The notes: generated by a model from the sequence alone, not told the origin. A stretch of DNA of 7,664 nucleotides from an uncultured Lachnospiraceae bacterium (GCA_944376975.1 CALWEE010000071.1:1-7664), one strand, 5' to 3'. Positions 1-6,385 are shown, counted from the stretch's first letter. Numbers and translations are program-made.

Positions 1-1035
1 GGGCACGCGCGTATCCACTCCCGGCGCCCCATTGGGACATTGGGAAAAATCGGCTTTCCCTTTCTGTTTGTCGCCCCAAAGATCAAAACTGCAATGGTCG
101 GTGGCGACCACGGACAACGTTCCGTCTCTCAGCCCTTCCCACAATTTTTCCTGATCCTGCTTTTTCCTCAGGGGCGGGCTCATGATATATTTCAGCCCCT
201 CGTCGTCATCTTCATAACGGCTGTCGTCCAGGACCAGATACTGGGGACACGTCTCCGCGTAAACCTGACCGTCTCGCTTTTTGGCCGTCCGTATCTGTTC
301 CACGCTTCCGCCCGTGGAAACATGGACGATATAGAGCGGGCCGCCCTCCACTGCCTCGGACAGGGCGATCATCCGTCTCACCGCTTCTTCTTCACAGTAC
401 GCAGGCCGGCTCAGCGGGTGATACCGGGCTTCTTTGTGCCCGTCTGCCAGGAGCCTTTCCCGCCTGTATCGGATGATCGCGTCATTTTCACAGTGGACCG
501 GCATGATGCCGCCTTCGGCTTTCAGTTTTTCCAGCACTCTCAGTATGTCGTCATCGGAAAGTTTATAGTCATAGGTCAGGTAAGCCTTAAAACTGGTCAT
601 CCCTTCCCGCGTCAGCTGGCCCATTTCTTCCAGGATCGCGTCATCCACATGCTGGAGCACGCCGTGAAGACCGTAGTCGGCAAAACATTTTCCTTCTGTA
701 TAGCCTTTATAAACCGCCCACTGATGACGCAGCGAACAGCCGGCCGGGCCAAAGCCCATATGGTCCACGATCGTCGTGTTGCCTCCGAAGACGGCCGCCC
801 GTGTTCCTGTGGTAAAGTCATCCACCGACCGGACGCCCACGTCGATATTGAAATGGGTGTGCGCGTCGATGCCGCCGGGAAGCACGATCAGTCCTTTGGC
901 GTCAATGACCGAATCCGCCGACCCGACGTCGTCGTTTTCTGTCAGGCCCAGGATACGTCCGTCTTCGATCCATATGTTTTGATACACCACGCCATCTTCC
1001 AGGACAACACATCCGTTCTTGATACACGTACGCAT
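1..1035 (-). CDS. hydA: Dihydropyrimidinase / D-hydantoinase (C-terminus outside window)
   Basis: Cytosolic amidohydrolase-superfamily enzyme that opens cyclic amides such as 5,6-dihydrouracil or hydantoins to N-carbamoyl amino acids. The 345 visible residues contain the binuclear metal site: DAHTHF gives His59 and His61, TSFKAYLTY gives Lys150 (carbamylated in the family) and Tyr155, HCEN gives His181, YIVHVS gives His238 and ATDHC gives Asp313. ETCPQYL, SPPLR and PNGAPGVDTR follow, as in hydantoinases. This spacing matches dihydropyrimidinase rather than dihydroorotase or allantoinase. The ATG at 1035 has an AGGAGAGG-type ribosome binding site (1043-1050) and a promoter just upstream. Full-length members have about 460 residues, so about 115 lie beyond the left edge. 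The gene is separated from pgi by a terminator and probably starts its own operon. Whether the real substrate is dihydrouracil or a purine-derived hydantoin cannot be told from what is visible. Confidence 0.93.
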   Translation of the reverse strand, partial: MRTCIKNGCVVLEDGVVYQNIWIEDGRILGLTENDDVGSADSVIDAKGLIVLPGGIDAHTHFNIDVGVRSVDDFTTGTRAAVFGGNTTIVDHMGFGPAGCSLRHQWAVYKGYTEGKCFADYGLHGVLQHVDDAILEEMGQLTREGMTSFKAYLTYDYKLSDDDILRVLEKLKAEGGIMPVHCENDAIIRYRRERLLADGHKEARYHPLSRPAYCEEEAVRRMIALSEAVEGGPLYIVHVSTGGSVEQIRTAKKRDGQVYAETCPQYLVLDDSRYEDDDEGLKYIMSPPLRKKQDQEKLWEGLRDGTLSVVATDHCSFDLWGDKQKGKADFSQCPNGAPGVDTRVP

Positions 1036-1065
1036 GCCGTCACCTCTCCTCTGCCGGTCCGTCCC

Positions 1066-1087
1066 GGTATACTAAACCCAGTATACC
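1066..1087. promoter_or_regulatory. Operator-like inverted repeat over the -10 and start site
   Basis: A perfect inverted repeat with 8-bp arms, GGTATACT and AGTATACC, is separated by 6 bp (AAACCC). It covers the -10 hexamer and the predicted start of the hydantoinase transcript, the usual place for a repressor site. Each arm contains the palindrome GTATAC. A dimeric regulator, for instance of a GntR or TetR type, is plausible, but no regulator gene is visible. Part of the left arm could also form a weak hairpin in the transcript. Confidence 0.5.
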
Positions 1088-1108
1088 TTTCCCGCCGGTA
1101 TTGCGCAA
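1080..1108 (-). promoter_or_regulatory. Sigma-A-like promoter of the hydantoinase gene
   Basis: On the minus strand, TTGCGC (1103-1108) is followed by exactly 17 nt and then TATACT (1080-1085), a good -35/-10 pair. The expected transcription start near 1073 gives a leader of about 38 nt carrying the ribosome binding site. The promoter lies after the pgi terminator, so this gene is transcribed independently of pgi. Confidence 0.7.
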
Positions 1109-1136
1109 GTCCCGAACGTCCGGCCTGAACATGAAA

Positions 1137-1174
1137 GATCAGGCGGCACGCCCGCGAAAGCGTACCGCCTGATC
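1137..1174 (-). terminator. Rho-independent terminator of pgi
   Basis: Arms of 15 nt (1137-1151 and 1160-1174) pair completely except for one G-U wobble, around an 8-nt loop. The arms begin GATCAGGCGG. The hairpin lies 26 nt past the pgi stop and is followed on the minus strand by a short run, TTTCATGTT. The U-tract is modest, but the stem is long and GC-rich. Confidence 0.8.
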
Positions 1175-1200
1175 CACATCACTCTGTCCGATCTTTTCGA

Positions 1201-2553
1201 TCAGGATAACCGTTTTTTCAATTCTTCGCTCAGTTCTTCATAACCCGGTTTGCCGAGCAGGGCAAACATGTTCTTCTTGTAGCTTTCAACGCCCGGCTGA
1301 TTGAACGGGTTCACGCCCAGGATGTAGCCGCTCAAGCCGCAGGCAAATTCATAGAAATAGAAAAGCTGTCCCAGGTAATACGCGTTCTGTTCCGGTATGT
1401 TGACCATCAGATTGGGAACCTGTCCATCCGTATGCGCCAGCACGGTTCCGGTCATGGCGCTCTTGTTGATGAAGTCCAGCGTCTTTCCCGCCAGATAGTT
1501 CAAGCCGTCCAGATCGACCGCTTCTTCCTCAATGAGGATCTCCTCTTTCGACTTTTCAACATTTAATACCGTCTCGAACATGATCCGGGCGCCGTCCTGG
1601 ATAAACTGACCCATGGAATGAAGGTCGGCAGTCAATGTTACCGACGCCGGGAAGATACCTCTCTGGTCTTTTCCTTCGCTTTCACCGAAAAGCTGTTTCC
1701 ACCATTCGCCCACATACAGCAGAGAAGGTTCATAACTGCAGGTGATCTCAACGGATTTGCCTTTTCTCAAAAGGATGTTCCGGATCGCGGCGTACTTCAT
1801 GGCGTCGTTGTTTTCAAACGCGTCTTCAAGGCAATGGGTCCGCATGGACGCCGCGCCTTCCATCAGCTTGTCGATATCCGCTCCGCTGACCGCGATGGGC
1901 AGCAGGCCGACCGCCGTCAGGACGGAAAAACGTCCGCCCACATCGTCCGGTACGACGAATGTCTCGTAGCCTTCCTCGTCCGCCACGTGTTTGAGCGCGC
2001 CTTTCGCTTTATCTGTTGTACAGTAGATACGTTTCGCGGCTTCCGCCTTGCCGTATTTTTCTTCCATCATCTTTTTAAATACACGGAACGCGACAGCCGG
2101 TTCGGTGGTCGTGCCCGATTTGGAGATCATATTGATGGAAAAGTCCCTGTCGCCTACCACGTCTTTCAGGTTACTGATGTACGCGCTGCTCAGGTTATTG
2201 CCGACAAAATAGATCTCCGGCGTTTTCCGCGCTTCCTTCGGAAGGATATTGTAGAAATTGTGCTGAAGAAATTCGATCGCCGCCCGGGCTCCCAGATAAG
2301 AGCCGCCGATGCCGATCACGAGCAGGACATCGGAATCGGACTGGATCTTGGCCGCCGCTTTTTTGATCCTGGCAAATTCTTCTTTATCGTAATCTACAGG
2401 CAGATCGATCCATCCCAGGAAGTCGCTGCCGGCGGATGACCGTCCCAGCAGCACGTCTTTGGCGTCGCCAACGATCTTGCTCATCATTTCTACTTCACCT
2501 GCATTTATAAACGGCGCCGTTCTGGAATAATCAAACGTTACTTTTTCTGACAT
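1201..2553 (-). CDS. pgi: Glucose-6-phosphate isomerase
   Basis: Cytosolic glycolytic enzyme that interconverts glucose 6-phosphate and fructose 6-phosphate. The 450 residues are the normal length for the short Bacillus/Clostridia type. Seen in order: the sugar-phosphate-binding region [14 protein letters not shown] (77-90) and SKSGTTTEP (144-152) of the SIS fold; family signature 1 around [14 protein letters not shown] (204-217); GESEGK (290-295) with the expected catalytic Glu291; LHSMGQ with His312; and signature 2, [18 protein letters not shown] (409-426), with Lys426. All key residues are present. The ATG at 2553 has GGAGGT (2562-2567) 8 nt upstream. A promoter sits between this gene and the membrane-protein gene before it, and a strong terminator follows. 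There is no terminator in the 68-nt upstream gap, so read-through from the upstream gene is also possible. Confidence 0.98.
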   Translation of the reverse strand: MSEKVTFDYSRTAPFINAGEVEMMSKIVGDAKDVLLGRSSAGSDFLGWIDLPVDYDKEEFARIKKAAAKIQSDSDVLLVIGIGGSYLGARAAIEFLQHNFYNILPKEARKTPEIYFVGNNLSSAYISNLKDVVGDRDFSINMISKSGTTTEPAVAFRVFKKMMEEKYGKAEAAKRIYCTTDKAKGALKHVADEEGYETFVVPDDVGGRFSVLTAVGLLPIAVSGADIDKLMEGAASMRTHCLEDAFENNDAMKYAAIRNILLRKGKSVEITCSYEPSLLYVGEWWKQLFGESEGKDQRGIFPASVTLTADLHSMGQFIQDGARIMFETVLNVEKSKEEILIEEEAVDLDGLNYLAGKTLDFINKSAMTGTVLAHTDGQVPNLMVNIPEQNAYYLGQLFYFYEFACGLSGYILGVNPFNQPGVESYKKNMFALLGKPGYEELSEELKKRLS

Positions 2554-2587
2554 TTCAACGTACCTCCATTATTTTTTCTTACTTATC

Positions 2588-2616
2588 ATCATACCAAACC
2601 GGTGATTTTTTATCAA
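2588..2616 (-). promoter_or_regulatory. Sigma-A-like promoter of pgi
   Basis: On the minus strand, TTGATA (2611-2616), a 17-nt spacer and TATGAT (2588-2593) each differ from consensus by one base, and a TG lies one base before the -10 (extended -10). The predicted start near 2581 gives a leader of about 28 nt. It lies right after the stop codon of the upstream gene (2622), so pgi can be expressed on its own. Confidence 0.8.
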
Positions 2617-2621
2617 TGGGT

Positions 2622-3338
2622 CTAACTTAAAAATTCTTTCAGTACATCCTCCACAATACGGGCGTCCACTTCGTCCCTTTCTTCCATGCCTTCGGGGGGC
2701 ATGTACCTTTCATAACGATACGGATCCGGCCGTTTTCTCCGTTCCTTCGTCCGGGAAGCCGCCGCTTCAGACAGGGCCCGTTTGTATTGTTCCGGAGGCA
2801 ACGGCGTCTGACCTTTAAAATCCGCTTCCAGTTTGTTTTTCAGGAAATTTTCCACGTAATCGGACACAGTGCTTTCCAGAAGGACCTCTTTGGCGGAAAA
2901 ATCCACGAACAGGGTCAGGCTGTAAAGGATCACTGCCCCGATACACGCCGCCGCCAGGATCGTGGCCGACTGGGCAAAGCTTTCACCGGATACATATCGA
3001 TGCAGCGTCACGCAGGCGCCGCCCGCAAGGATGGCGCCGCCCATAAGCCCGGGAAGCCTGCGCCAGGTCCGGAGGGTAAAAGGGCCTGTCTTATATTTCA
3101 GGATATAGCGTCTGGCCAAAGACCGGGTATCCTCCGGGCGCATGCCTATCTTGAAGTAACTTTGCACTTTCAGCTTTATGTATTTAATGAGCCGGTGTTC
3201 CGATGTTCCCATCAGGTCCGCTTCTTTGATCAGTCTTTTGTATATCCGGTCCGACATCCACAACGTAAAAATCCCCATGACAAAAACCGCCGTCATGACA
3301 TAGATGGGGATCCCCTGTTCCACAAACCAGTTCCTCAT
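2622..3338 (-). CDS. Three-helix membrane protein of unknown function
   Basis: No known domain is recognised in the 238 residues. Hydrophobic segments lie at about 10-29, 97-116 and 124-146. The loop at 30-96 is rich in Lys and Arg, and the tail after 147 is charged and hydrophilic, including a basic stretch (TKERRKRP, 197-204) and an acidic C-terminus. By the positive-inside rule, the loop and the tail of about 90 residues should be cytoplasmic. The N-terminus, MRNWFVEQGIPIY, recalls from memory a conserved uncharacterised Lachnospiraceae membrane-protein family; this is recollection, not a search. The start is supported by AAGGAG (3348-3353) 9 nt before the ATG. The gene lies between mtnN and pgi on the same strand, with 105 nt before it holding a possible promoter. 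Nothing ties it functionally to either neighbour. Confidence 0.85.
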   Translation of the reverse strand: MRNWFVEQGIPIYVMTAVFVMGIFTLWMSDRIYKRLIKEADLMGTSEHRLIKYIKLKVQSYFKIGMRPEDTRSLARRYILKYKTGPFTLRTWRRLPGLMGGAILAGGACVTLHRYVSGESFAQSATILAAACIGAVILYSLTLFVDFSAKEVLLESTVSDYVENFLKNKLEADFKGQTPLPPEQYKRALSEAAASRTKERRKRPDPYRYERYMPPEGMEERDEVDARIVEDVLKEFLS

Positions 3339-3392
3339 TGCGTATAGCTCCTTTCACCTGATATTGTCCTGATCTTCGATCAGTCTGTTATC

Positions 3393-3398
3393 ATTATA
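3393..3398 (-). promoter_or_regulatory. Possible -10 element for the membrane-protein gene
   Basis: A perfect TATAAT on the minus strand lies 55 nt before the ATG at 3338, but no good -35 hexamer is found at 16-18 nt (the 17-nt position reads AGCTTT). A short stem-loop (3369-3383, arms CTGATC/GATCAG) would fall in the leader. Since no terminator is visible after mtnN, the gene may also be read from the mtnN promoter. Confidence 0.4.
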
Positions 3399-3443
3399 AT
3401 ATCAGCGAAAAGATAAAAGCTATCCAAATCGGTCGAAGGGTTT

Positions 3444-4142
3444 TTACATTTTTTTCATCATGCCCAGCAAAAGTTTCACCGTATGGCCGATGGCTTTTTC
3501 TTCAAATTCCGCGTAATCCATCTCTGCCGAACCGTCCGCCTTGTCGGATATGGCCCGGATGATGACAAACGGAATGTCGTTCAGCCAGGCTGCCTGAGCG
3601 ATCGCCGCCCCTTCCATTTCCGTACAATAACCGTCAAACCGACTGACAATGTCCATTTTCACGTCGTGATCCGATATGAACTGGTCGCCGCTGACGATCC
3701 GTCCTTTAAAGACCTGGATCTCCGGATTTTCTTCCCTGCACACCTTTTCCGCCAGATCCACCAGCCCTTCATCCGCTTTAAAAACCGACGTCTCCATGCG
3801 GGGAATGATCCCCGGCGCGTATCCAAAACCGGTGGCGTCCATATCATGCTGGAGCGCGTCGACAGACAGCACGATGTCCCCGATATTGATCACGTTTTTC
3901 AAGCTGCCGGCCACGCCGGTGTTGATGATCCGATCCACCTGGAACCGGTCCGCCAGCACCTGGGCGCATACCGCCGCGTTCACTTTTCCGATGCCGCAGC
4001 GGACGACCACCGCTTTTTTTCCGTCAAGATCGCCTTCGTAAAAATCCATTCCCGCGATCTGGTGGATCCGCTCCACTTTCATCGCCTCTTTCAGGCAGGA
4101 CACTTCTTCGTCCATCGCCCCGATGATCCCTGTAATTCCCAT
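3444..4142 (-). CDS. mtnN: 5'-methylthioadenosine/S-adenosylhomocysteine nucleosidase
   Basis: Cytosolic enzyme that splits adenine from methylthioadenosine and S-adenosylhomocysteine, by-products of polyamine synthesis, SAM-dependent methylation and AI-2 formation. The 232 residues match the family length. Visible motifs are GIIGAMDEEV at the N-terminus with catalytic Glu13, NTGVAGS (74-80), SGDQFISD (151-158), EMEGAAIA (175-182) for ribose binding and RAISDKAD (196-203) with catalytic Asp200. The frame is open upstream to 4241, but the ATG at 4142 is chosen because homologues start just before GIIGAM, a GGAAGG site lies 8 nt upstream, and the promoter at 4174-4201 lies inside the longer version. 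The gene is transcribed divergently from the TSCPD-murG pair. No clear terminator follows. Confidence 0.96.
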   Translation of the reverse strand: MGITGIIGAMDEEVSCLKEAMKVERIHQIAGMDFYEGDLDGKKAVVVRCGIGKVNAAVCAQVLADRFQVDRIINTGVAGSLKNVINIGDIVLSVDALQHDMDATGFGYAPGIIPRMETSVFKADEGLVDLAEKVCREENPEIQVFKGRIVSGDQFISDHDVKMDIVSRFDGYCTEMEGAAIAQAAWLNDIPFVIIRAISDKADGSAEMDYAEFEEKAIGHTVKLLLGMMKKM

Positions 4143-4150
4143 AGGTCTTC

Positions 4151-4159
4151 CCTTCCTTT
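4151..4159 (-). promoter_or_regulatory. Ribosome binding site that fixes the mtnN start
   Basis: AAAGGAAGG on the minus strand ends 8 nt before the ATG at 4142. The longer open frame starting at 4241 has no comparable site and would begin upstream of the promoter. Confidence 0.75.
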
Positions 4160-4173
4160 CGTGATCTTCCAAC

Positions 4174-4201
4174 ATTGTACCACATTTTTTCCGGAACACA
4201 A
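4174..4201 (-). promoter_or_regulatory. Extended -10 promoter of mtnN
   Basis: On the minus strand, TTGTGT (4196-4201), 16 nt, then TACAAT (4174-4179) preceded by TGG, which forms an extended -10. The predicted start near 4167 gives a leader of about 25 nt. It stands back to back with the TSCPD-murG promoter, with only 19 bp between the two -35 elements. Confidence 0.65.
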
Positions 4202-4220
4202 AGCCGTCATCATTTTGGCC

Positions 4221-4249
4221 TTGCACATCCCGGCATGTCACTGTATACT
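4221..4249 (+). promoter_or_regulatory. Sigma-A-like promoter of the TSCPD-murG unit
   Basis: TTGCAC (4221-4226), a 17-nt spacer and TATACT (4244-4249). Transcription would start near 4256, leaving a leader of nearly 90 nt before the TTG at 4344. This leader contains the inverted repeat at 4271-4317. Confidence 0.75.
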
Positions 4250-4270
4250 GTGGTTAGAGATCAAACACTC

Positions 4271-4317
4271 AAAAGGCAGACGGCTCTTGCCTCTACAGGC
4301 ACGACCTTCTGCCTTTT
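4271..4317 (+). promoter_or_regulatory. Leader hairpin, possible attenuator before TSCPD-murG
   Basis: The outer arms AAAAGGCAGA (4271-4280) and TCTGCCTTTT (4308-4317) are perfectly complementary over 10 bp. Inside, TGCCT (4288-4292) and AGGCA (4297-4301) form a nested 5-bp stem with a 4-nt loop. The core therefore reads AGGCA, TGCCT, AGGCA, TGCCT, so a sequential fold (first with second, third with fourth) competes with the nested one. The last stem ends in four T residues. The position, about 15 nt after the predicted transcription start, suggests a leader terminator or an mRNA-stabilising 5' structure. It does not match a riboswitch class that I recognise. Confidence 0.55.
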
Positions 4318-4328
4318 AAGAAGAAAAC

Positions 4329-4333
4329 AGGAG
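4329..4333 (+). promoter_or_regulatory. Ribosome binding site of the TSCPD gene
   Basis: AGGAG lies 10 nt before the TTG at 4344, 19 nt before the ATG at 4353 and directly against an ATG at 4334 in another frame. The spacing favours the TTG start for the protein as sequenced. Confidence 0.55.
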
Positions 4334-4343
4334 ATGGATACTA

Positions 4344-4592
4344 TTGAGACATATGAATCACCATACATGTTCACGAGCGGTGGATTTTGAAGTGGAAAAC
4401 GGCATCATCACCCAGTGCCAGTTCATCGGGGGCTGTCACGGCAATACCCAGGGCATCGCCCGTCTGGTCGTCGGCCGGCCTGTAGATGAAGTGATCGACT
4501 CGCTCCGGGGCATCGACTGCGGCGGCAGGGGCACTTCCTGTCCGGATCAGCTTGCCCAGGCTCTGATCGCCTACCGGTCAGGCAATTTATAA
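4344..4592 (+). CDS. TSCPD-domain protein, TIGR03905 type
   Basis: A protein of 82 residues that is essentially one TSCPD domain, the cysteine-rich module also found at the C-terminus of B12-dependent ribonucleotide reductases and thought to bind metal or nucleic acid. The stand-alone TIGR03905 form is common in Clostridia and has no established function. Seen: TCSRAVDFEVENG (8-20), GGCHGNTQGIARLV (29-42), GIDCGG (56-61) and TSCPDQLAQAL (64-74). Cys9, Cys31, Cys59 and Cys66 are the conserved set; Cys25 is extra. The start is uncertain: TTG at 4344 fits the ribosome binding site best, and ATG at 4353 is the alternative. The N-terminus MRHMNHHTCS lacks the usual TYxTxG-like stretch before CSR, while the frame beginning at 4334 reads TYESP there, so a small frameshift is possible. 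Only 17 nt separate its stop from murG, so the two are almost certainly co-transcribed. Confidence 0.88.
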   Translation: MRHMNHHTCSRAVDFEVENGIITQCQFIGGCHGNTQGIARLVVGRPVDEVIDSLRGIDCGGRGTSCPDQLAQALIAYRSGNL

Positions 4593-4609
4593 ATCCAGGA
4601 GGTTCATCC

Positions 4610-5689
4610 ATGAAAAAGATCGTATTGACCGGCGGCGGAACAGCCGGACATGTCACGCCCAATATCGCTCTTATGCCGGCATTAAAAAAAGCCGGATACG
4701 ACATCGCGTATATCGGTTCCTACGATGGCATCGAACGTAAGCTCATCGAAGAACTTGGCATTCCTTATTACGGCATTTCCTCGGGAAAACTGCGCCGTTA
4801 TTTTGACCTTAAGAACTTCAGCGATCCTTTTAAAGTATTAAAGGGCTATTTTGAAGCGAAAAAACTTCTCAAAAAGCTGAAACCGGATGTGATCTTTTCC
4901 AAAGGCGGGTTCGTGGCCGTCCCGGTCGTCCTCGCCGCCAAAAGCCGAAAGATCCCGGCCATCATCCATGAATCGGATATGACGCCCGGACTGGCCAACA
5001 AGCTGTGCATCCCTTCCGCCTATAAAGTCTGTCATAATTTCCCGGAAACAGCCGATCAGCTCCCCGCCGACAAGGCTGTCCTTTCCGGTTCGCCCATACG
5101 GCAGGAACTGTTTGAAGGGAACAAGGAAGCCGGTCTCAGGCTGTGCGGGTTCGATCATTCCCGGCCTGTACTTTTAGTCATCGGAGGCAGCCTGGGCGCC
5201 GCCGCGGTCAATGAAGCCGTCCGCGAAGCGCTGCCCACCCTTCTGAAAAACTATCAGATCATCCACATATGCGGCAAGGGCAAGATCGACAAAACATATC
5301 GCCAGACTCCCGGCTACATCCAGTTTGATTACGTCAAAGATGAGCTGAGAGACCTTCTGGCCGCCGCCGACGTGGTCATATCCCGGGCAGGTTCCAACGC
5401 CATATGCGAGCTCCTCGCCCTCCACAAACCCAACGTCCTTATCCCGCTTCCGGCGAAAGCCAGCAGGGGCGATCAGCTGCTGAACGCGGAATCTTTCCGC
5501 AAACAGGGTTTTTCCTTCCTTCTTGAGGAGGAGAACGTGACAACGCAAACCCTCTGTCAGGCTGTCGACCATGTATACAAGCACCGCCGCGGGTATGTGG
5601 ACGCCATGTCCAAACAGACGTCCAAAGACGCCATTGATATCATCGTCAGCCTGTGTGATGAGGCGGCGTCCCAGAGAAGGAAACGCTGA
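4610..5689 (+). CDS. murG: UDP-GlcNAc:lipid I N-acetylglucosaminyltransferase MurG
   Basis: Peripheral enzyme on the inner face of the membrane that adds GlcNAc from UDP-GlcNAc to lipid I, giving lipid II, the last cytoplasmic step of peptidoglycan precursor synthesis. The 359 residues are the normal length for family GT28. Seen: the N-terminal glycine loop LTGGGTAGHVTPN (6-18), SSGKLRRYF (57-65), SKGGFVAVP (97-105), HESDMTPGLANK (120-131), the second-domain loop IGGSLGA (191-197), SRAGSNAICELLAL (258-271) with the UDP-GlcNAc-binding Glu267, and SRGDQLLNA (285-293) with Gln289. HESD in place of HEQN and the SSGKLRRY motif resemble the Staphylococcus form. The ATG is preceded by a perfect AGGAGG (4597-4602) 7 nt away. 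It lies outside any division/cell-wall cluster, paired with a TSCPD gene, so the genome may hold a second copy in the dcw cluster. A terminator follows. Confidence 0.95.
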   Translation: MKKIVLTGGGTAGHVTPNIALMPALKKAGYDIAYIGSYDGIERKLIEELGIPYYGISSGKLRRYFDLKNFSDPFKVLKGYFEAKKLLKKLKPDVIFSKGGFVAVPVVLAAKSRKIPAIIHESDMTPGLANKLCIPSAYKVCHNFPETADQLPADKAVLSGSPIRQELFEGNKEAGLRLCGFDHSRPVLLVIGGSLGAAAVNEAVREALPTLLKNYQIIHICGKGKIDKTYRQTPGYIQFDYVKDELRDLLAAADVVISRAGSNAICELLALHKPNVLIPLPAKASRGDQLLNAESFRKQGFSFLLEEENVTTQTLCQAVDHVYKHRRGYVDAMSKQTSKDAIDIIVSLCDEAASQRRKR

Positions 5690-5738
5690 ACCCCATCTGT
5701 TGACGACAGGCCGCGCGCCGCCAGACACACCACCTTAA

Positions 5739-5779
5739 AAAACGGGAAGCTCGATCTTTAAGACCGGTCTTCCCGTTTT
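5739..5779. terminator. Two-way terminator between murG and the HIT gene
   Basis: Arms AAAACGGGAAG (5739-5749) and CTTCCCGTTTT (5769-5779) are perfectly complementary over 11 bp around a 19-nt interior. The plus strand ends in TTTT for murG; the minus strand ends in six T residues (5742 to 5737) for the convergent HIT gene. The interior contains a 12-bp palindrome (5760-5771), giving an alternative fold. No gene or other signal was seen in the remaining parts of 5690-5808. Confidence 0.88.
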
Positions 5780-5808
5780 CATATGGCCGCTTTTTCACGC
5801 CGCCTCTG

Positions 5809-6225
5809 TCACATGGCCTCCCGTATGTCCTGGGCGGCCCGTTCCCGTTCTTCATCGCTGGCCTCTCCCGGCGTCCACAGGATACTCTGTCCATCCCCTT
5901 CATACCGGGGGATCAGATGGAGATGAAAATGGCGGACGGTCTGCCCCGCGATCGCGCCATTGTTCTGCACAATGTTCAGCCCATCGCACTTGAGCGCTTT
6001 TTTCATGGCTTTCGCGACGCGCACAGCCAGCTTGAACAGCTTCCCGGCTGTTTTTTCATCCATTTCAAAAATATCATCCATGTGATCTTTCGGGATGATC
6101 AGCGCATGCCCCCGCGTGGCCGGCGACAGATCCATGATCACGGTAAAACTGTCGTCTTCGTAAACTGTCGTGGAGGGTATGTCTCCATCGGCTATCCTGC
6201 AAAAAATACAATTCTCATCTTTCAT
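5809..6225 (-). CDS. HIT-family (histidine triad) nucleotide hydrolase
   Basis: Small cytosolic nucleotide-binding protein of the HIT superfamily. Members hydrolyse adenosine phosphoramidates, AMP-lysine-type conjugates or dinucleoside polyphosphates; the substrate here is unknown. The 138 residues show CIFCRI (6-11), whose two Cys with His48 and His99 could form the zinc site of the family; RGHALIIPKDH (38-48); LNIVQNNGAIAGQ (83-95); and the triad HFHLHLI (99-105), with His103 expected to be the nucleophile. The frame is open to 6255, but the ATG at 6225 is preferred because GGAGG (6234-6238) lies 8 nt before it and homologues begin just ahead of CIFC. It is a single-gene unit with its own promoter and shares a two-way terminator with murG. 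Confidence 0.95.
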   Translation of the reverse strand: MKDENCIFCRIADGDIPSTTVYEDDSFTVIMDLSPATRGHALIIPKDHMDDIFEMDEKTAGKLFKLAVRVAKAMKKALKCDGLNIVQNNGAIAGQTVRHFHLHLIPRYEGDGQSILWTPGEASDEERERAAQDIREAM

Positions 6226-6233
6226 GGTCAAAA

Positions 6234-6238
6234 CCTCC
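6234..6238 (-). promoter_or_regulatory. Ribosome binding site that fixes the HIT start
   Basis: GGAGG on the minus strand lies 8 nt before the ATG at 6225. The longer frame starting at 6255 would place this site inside the coding region and would begin only about 10 nt after the -10 element. Confidence 0.8.
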
Positions 6239-6264
6239 ATAACGCGTATTTTCACTTTATATCA

Positions 6265-6293
6265 AGTATAGCCGGGTTTTTCCCTTGGCGCAA
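6265..6293 (-). promoter_or_regulatory. Sigma-A-like promoter of the HIT gene
   Basis: On the minus strand, TTGCGC (6288-6293), 17 nt and TATACT (6265-6270): the same hexamers and spacing as the hydantoinase promoter. The predicted start is near 6258, giving a leader of about 33 nt. A small inverted repeat, CCTTG-GCG-CAAGG (6284-6296), covers the -35. Confidence 0.75.
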
Positions 6294-6385
6294 GGCCAAA
6301 TCCGTCTCTTATATAACGACAAAACATCCATTTTCCTCCCCGCGGCAGGCGCGAATACGTATTTTACCCGGTTTTTTTGCCTGGT

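Noticed and set aside
40..1128. A 362-codon open frame on the plus strand opposite the hydantoinase gene
   Set aside because: It is antisense to a gene with all metal-site motifs, its product has no recognisable domain, and it has no good ribosome binding site. Long antisense frames follow from the codon use of the real gene.
1618..2439. A 273-codon plus-strand frame opposite pgi
   Set aside because: It mirrors the pgi reading frame; its product is rich in Phe, Arg and His with no domain, as expected for a shadow frame.
4143..4241. 33-residue N-terminal extension of mtnN
   Set aside because: It lies upstream of the ribosome binding site and across the promoter, and homologues start at the GIIGAM motif.
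3483..4319. A 278-codon plus-strand frame opposite mtnN
   Set aside because: It is antisense to a clear MTA/SAH nucleosidase and runs through two promoters and the leader hairpin.
6226..6255. 10-residue N-terminal extension of the HIT protein
   Set aside because: The extension contains the strong GGAGG site used by the ATG at 6225 and lies almost on the predicted transcription start.
6285..6317. Possible plus-strand promoter (TTGGCG with TATAAC) for the kinase
   Set aside because: The spacing exceeds 20 nt and the elements overlap the better minus-strand HIT promoter.
6346..6383. CAGGC...GCCTG repeat with an internal AATACGTATT palindrome and a run of seven T
   Set aside because: The arms are only 5 bp and far apart, and the T-run lies inside the loop, so it is not a terminator. 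No gene ends here.
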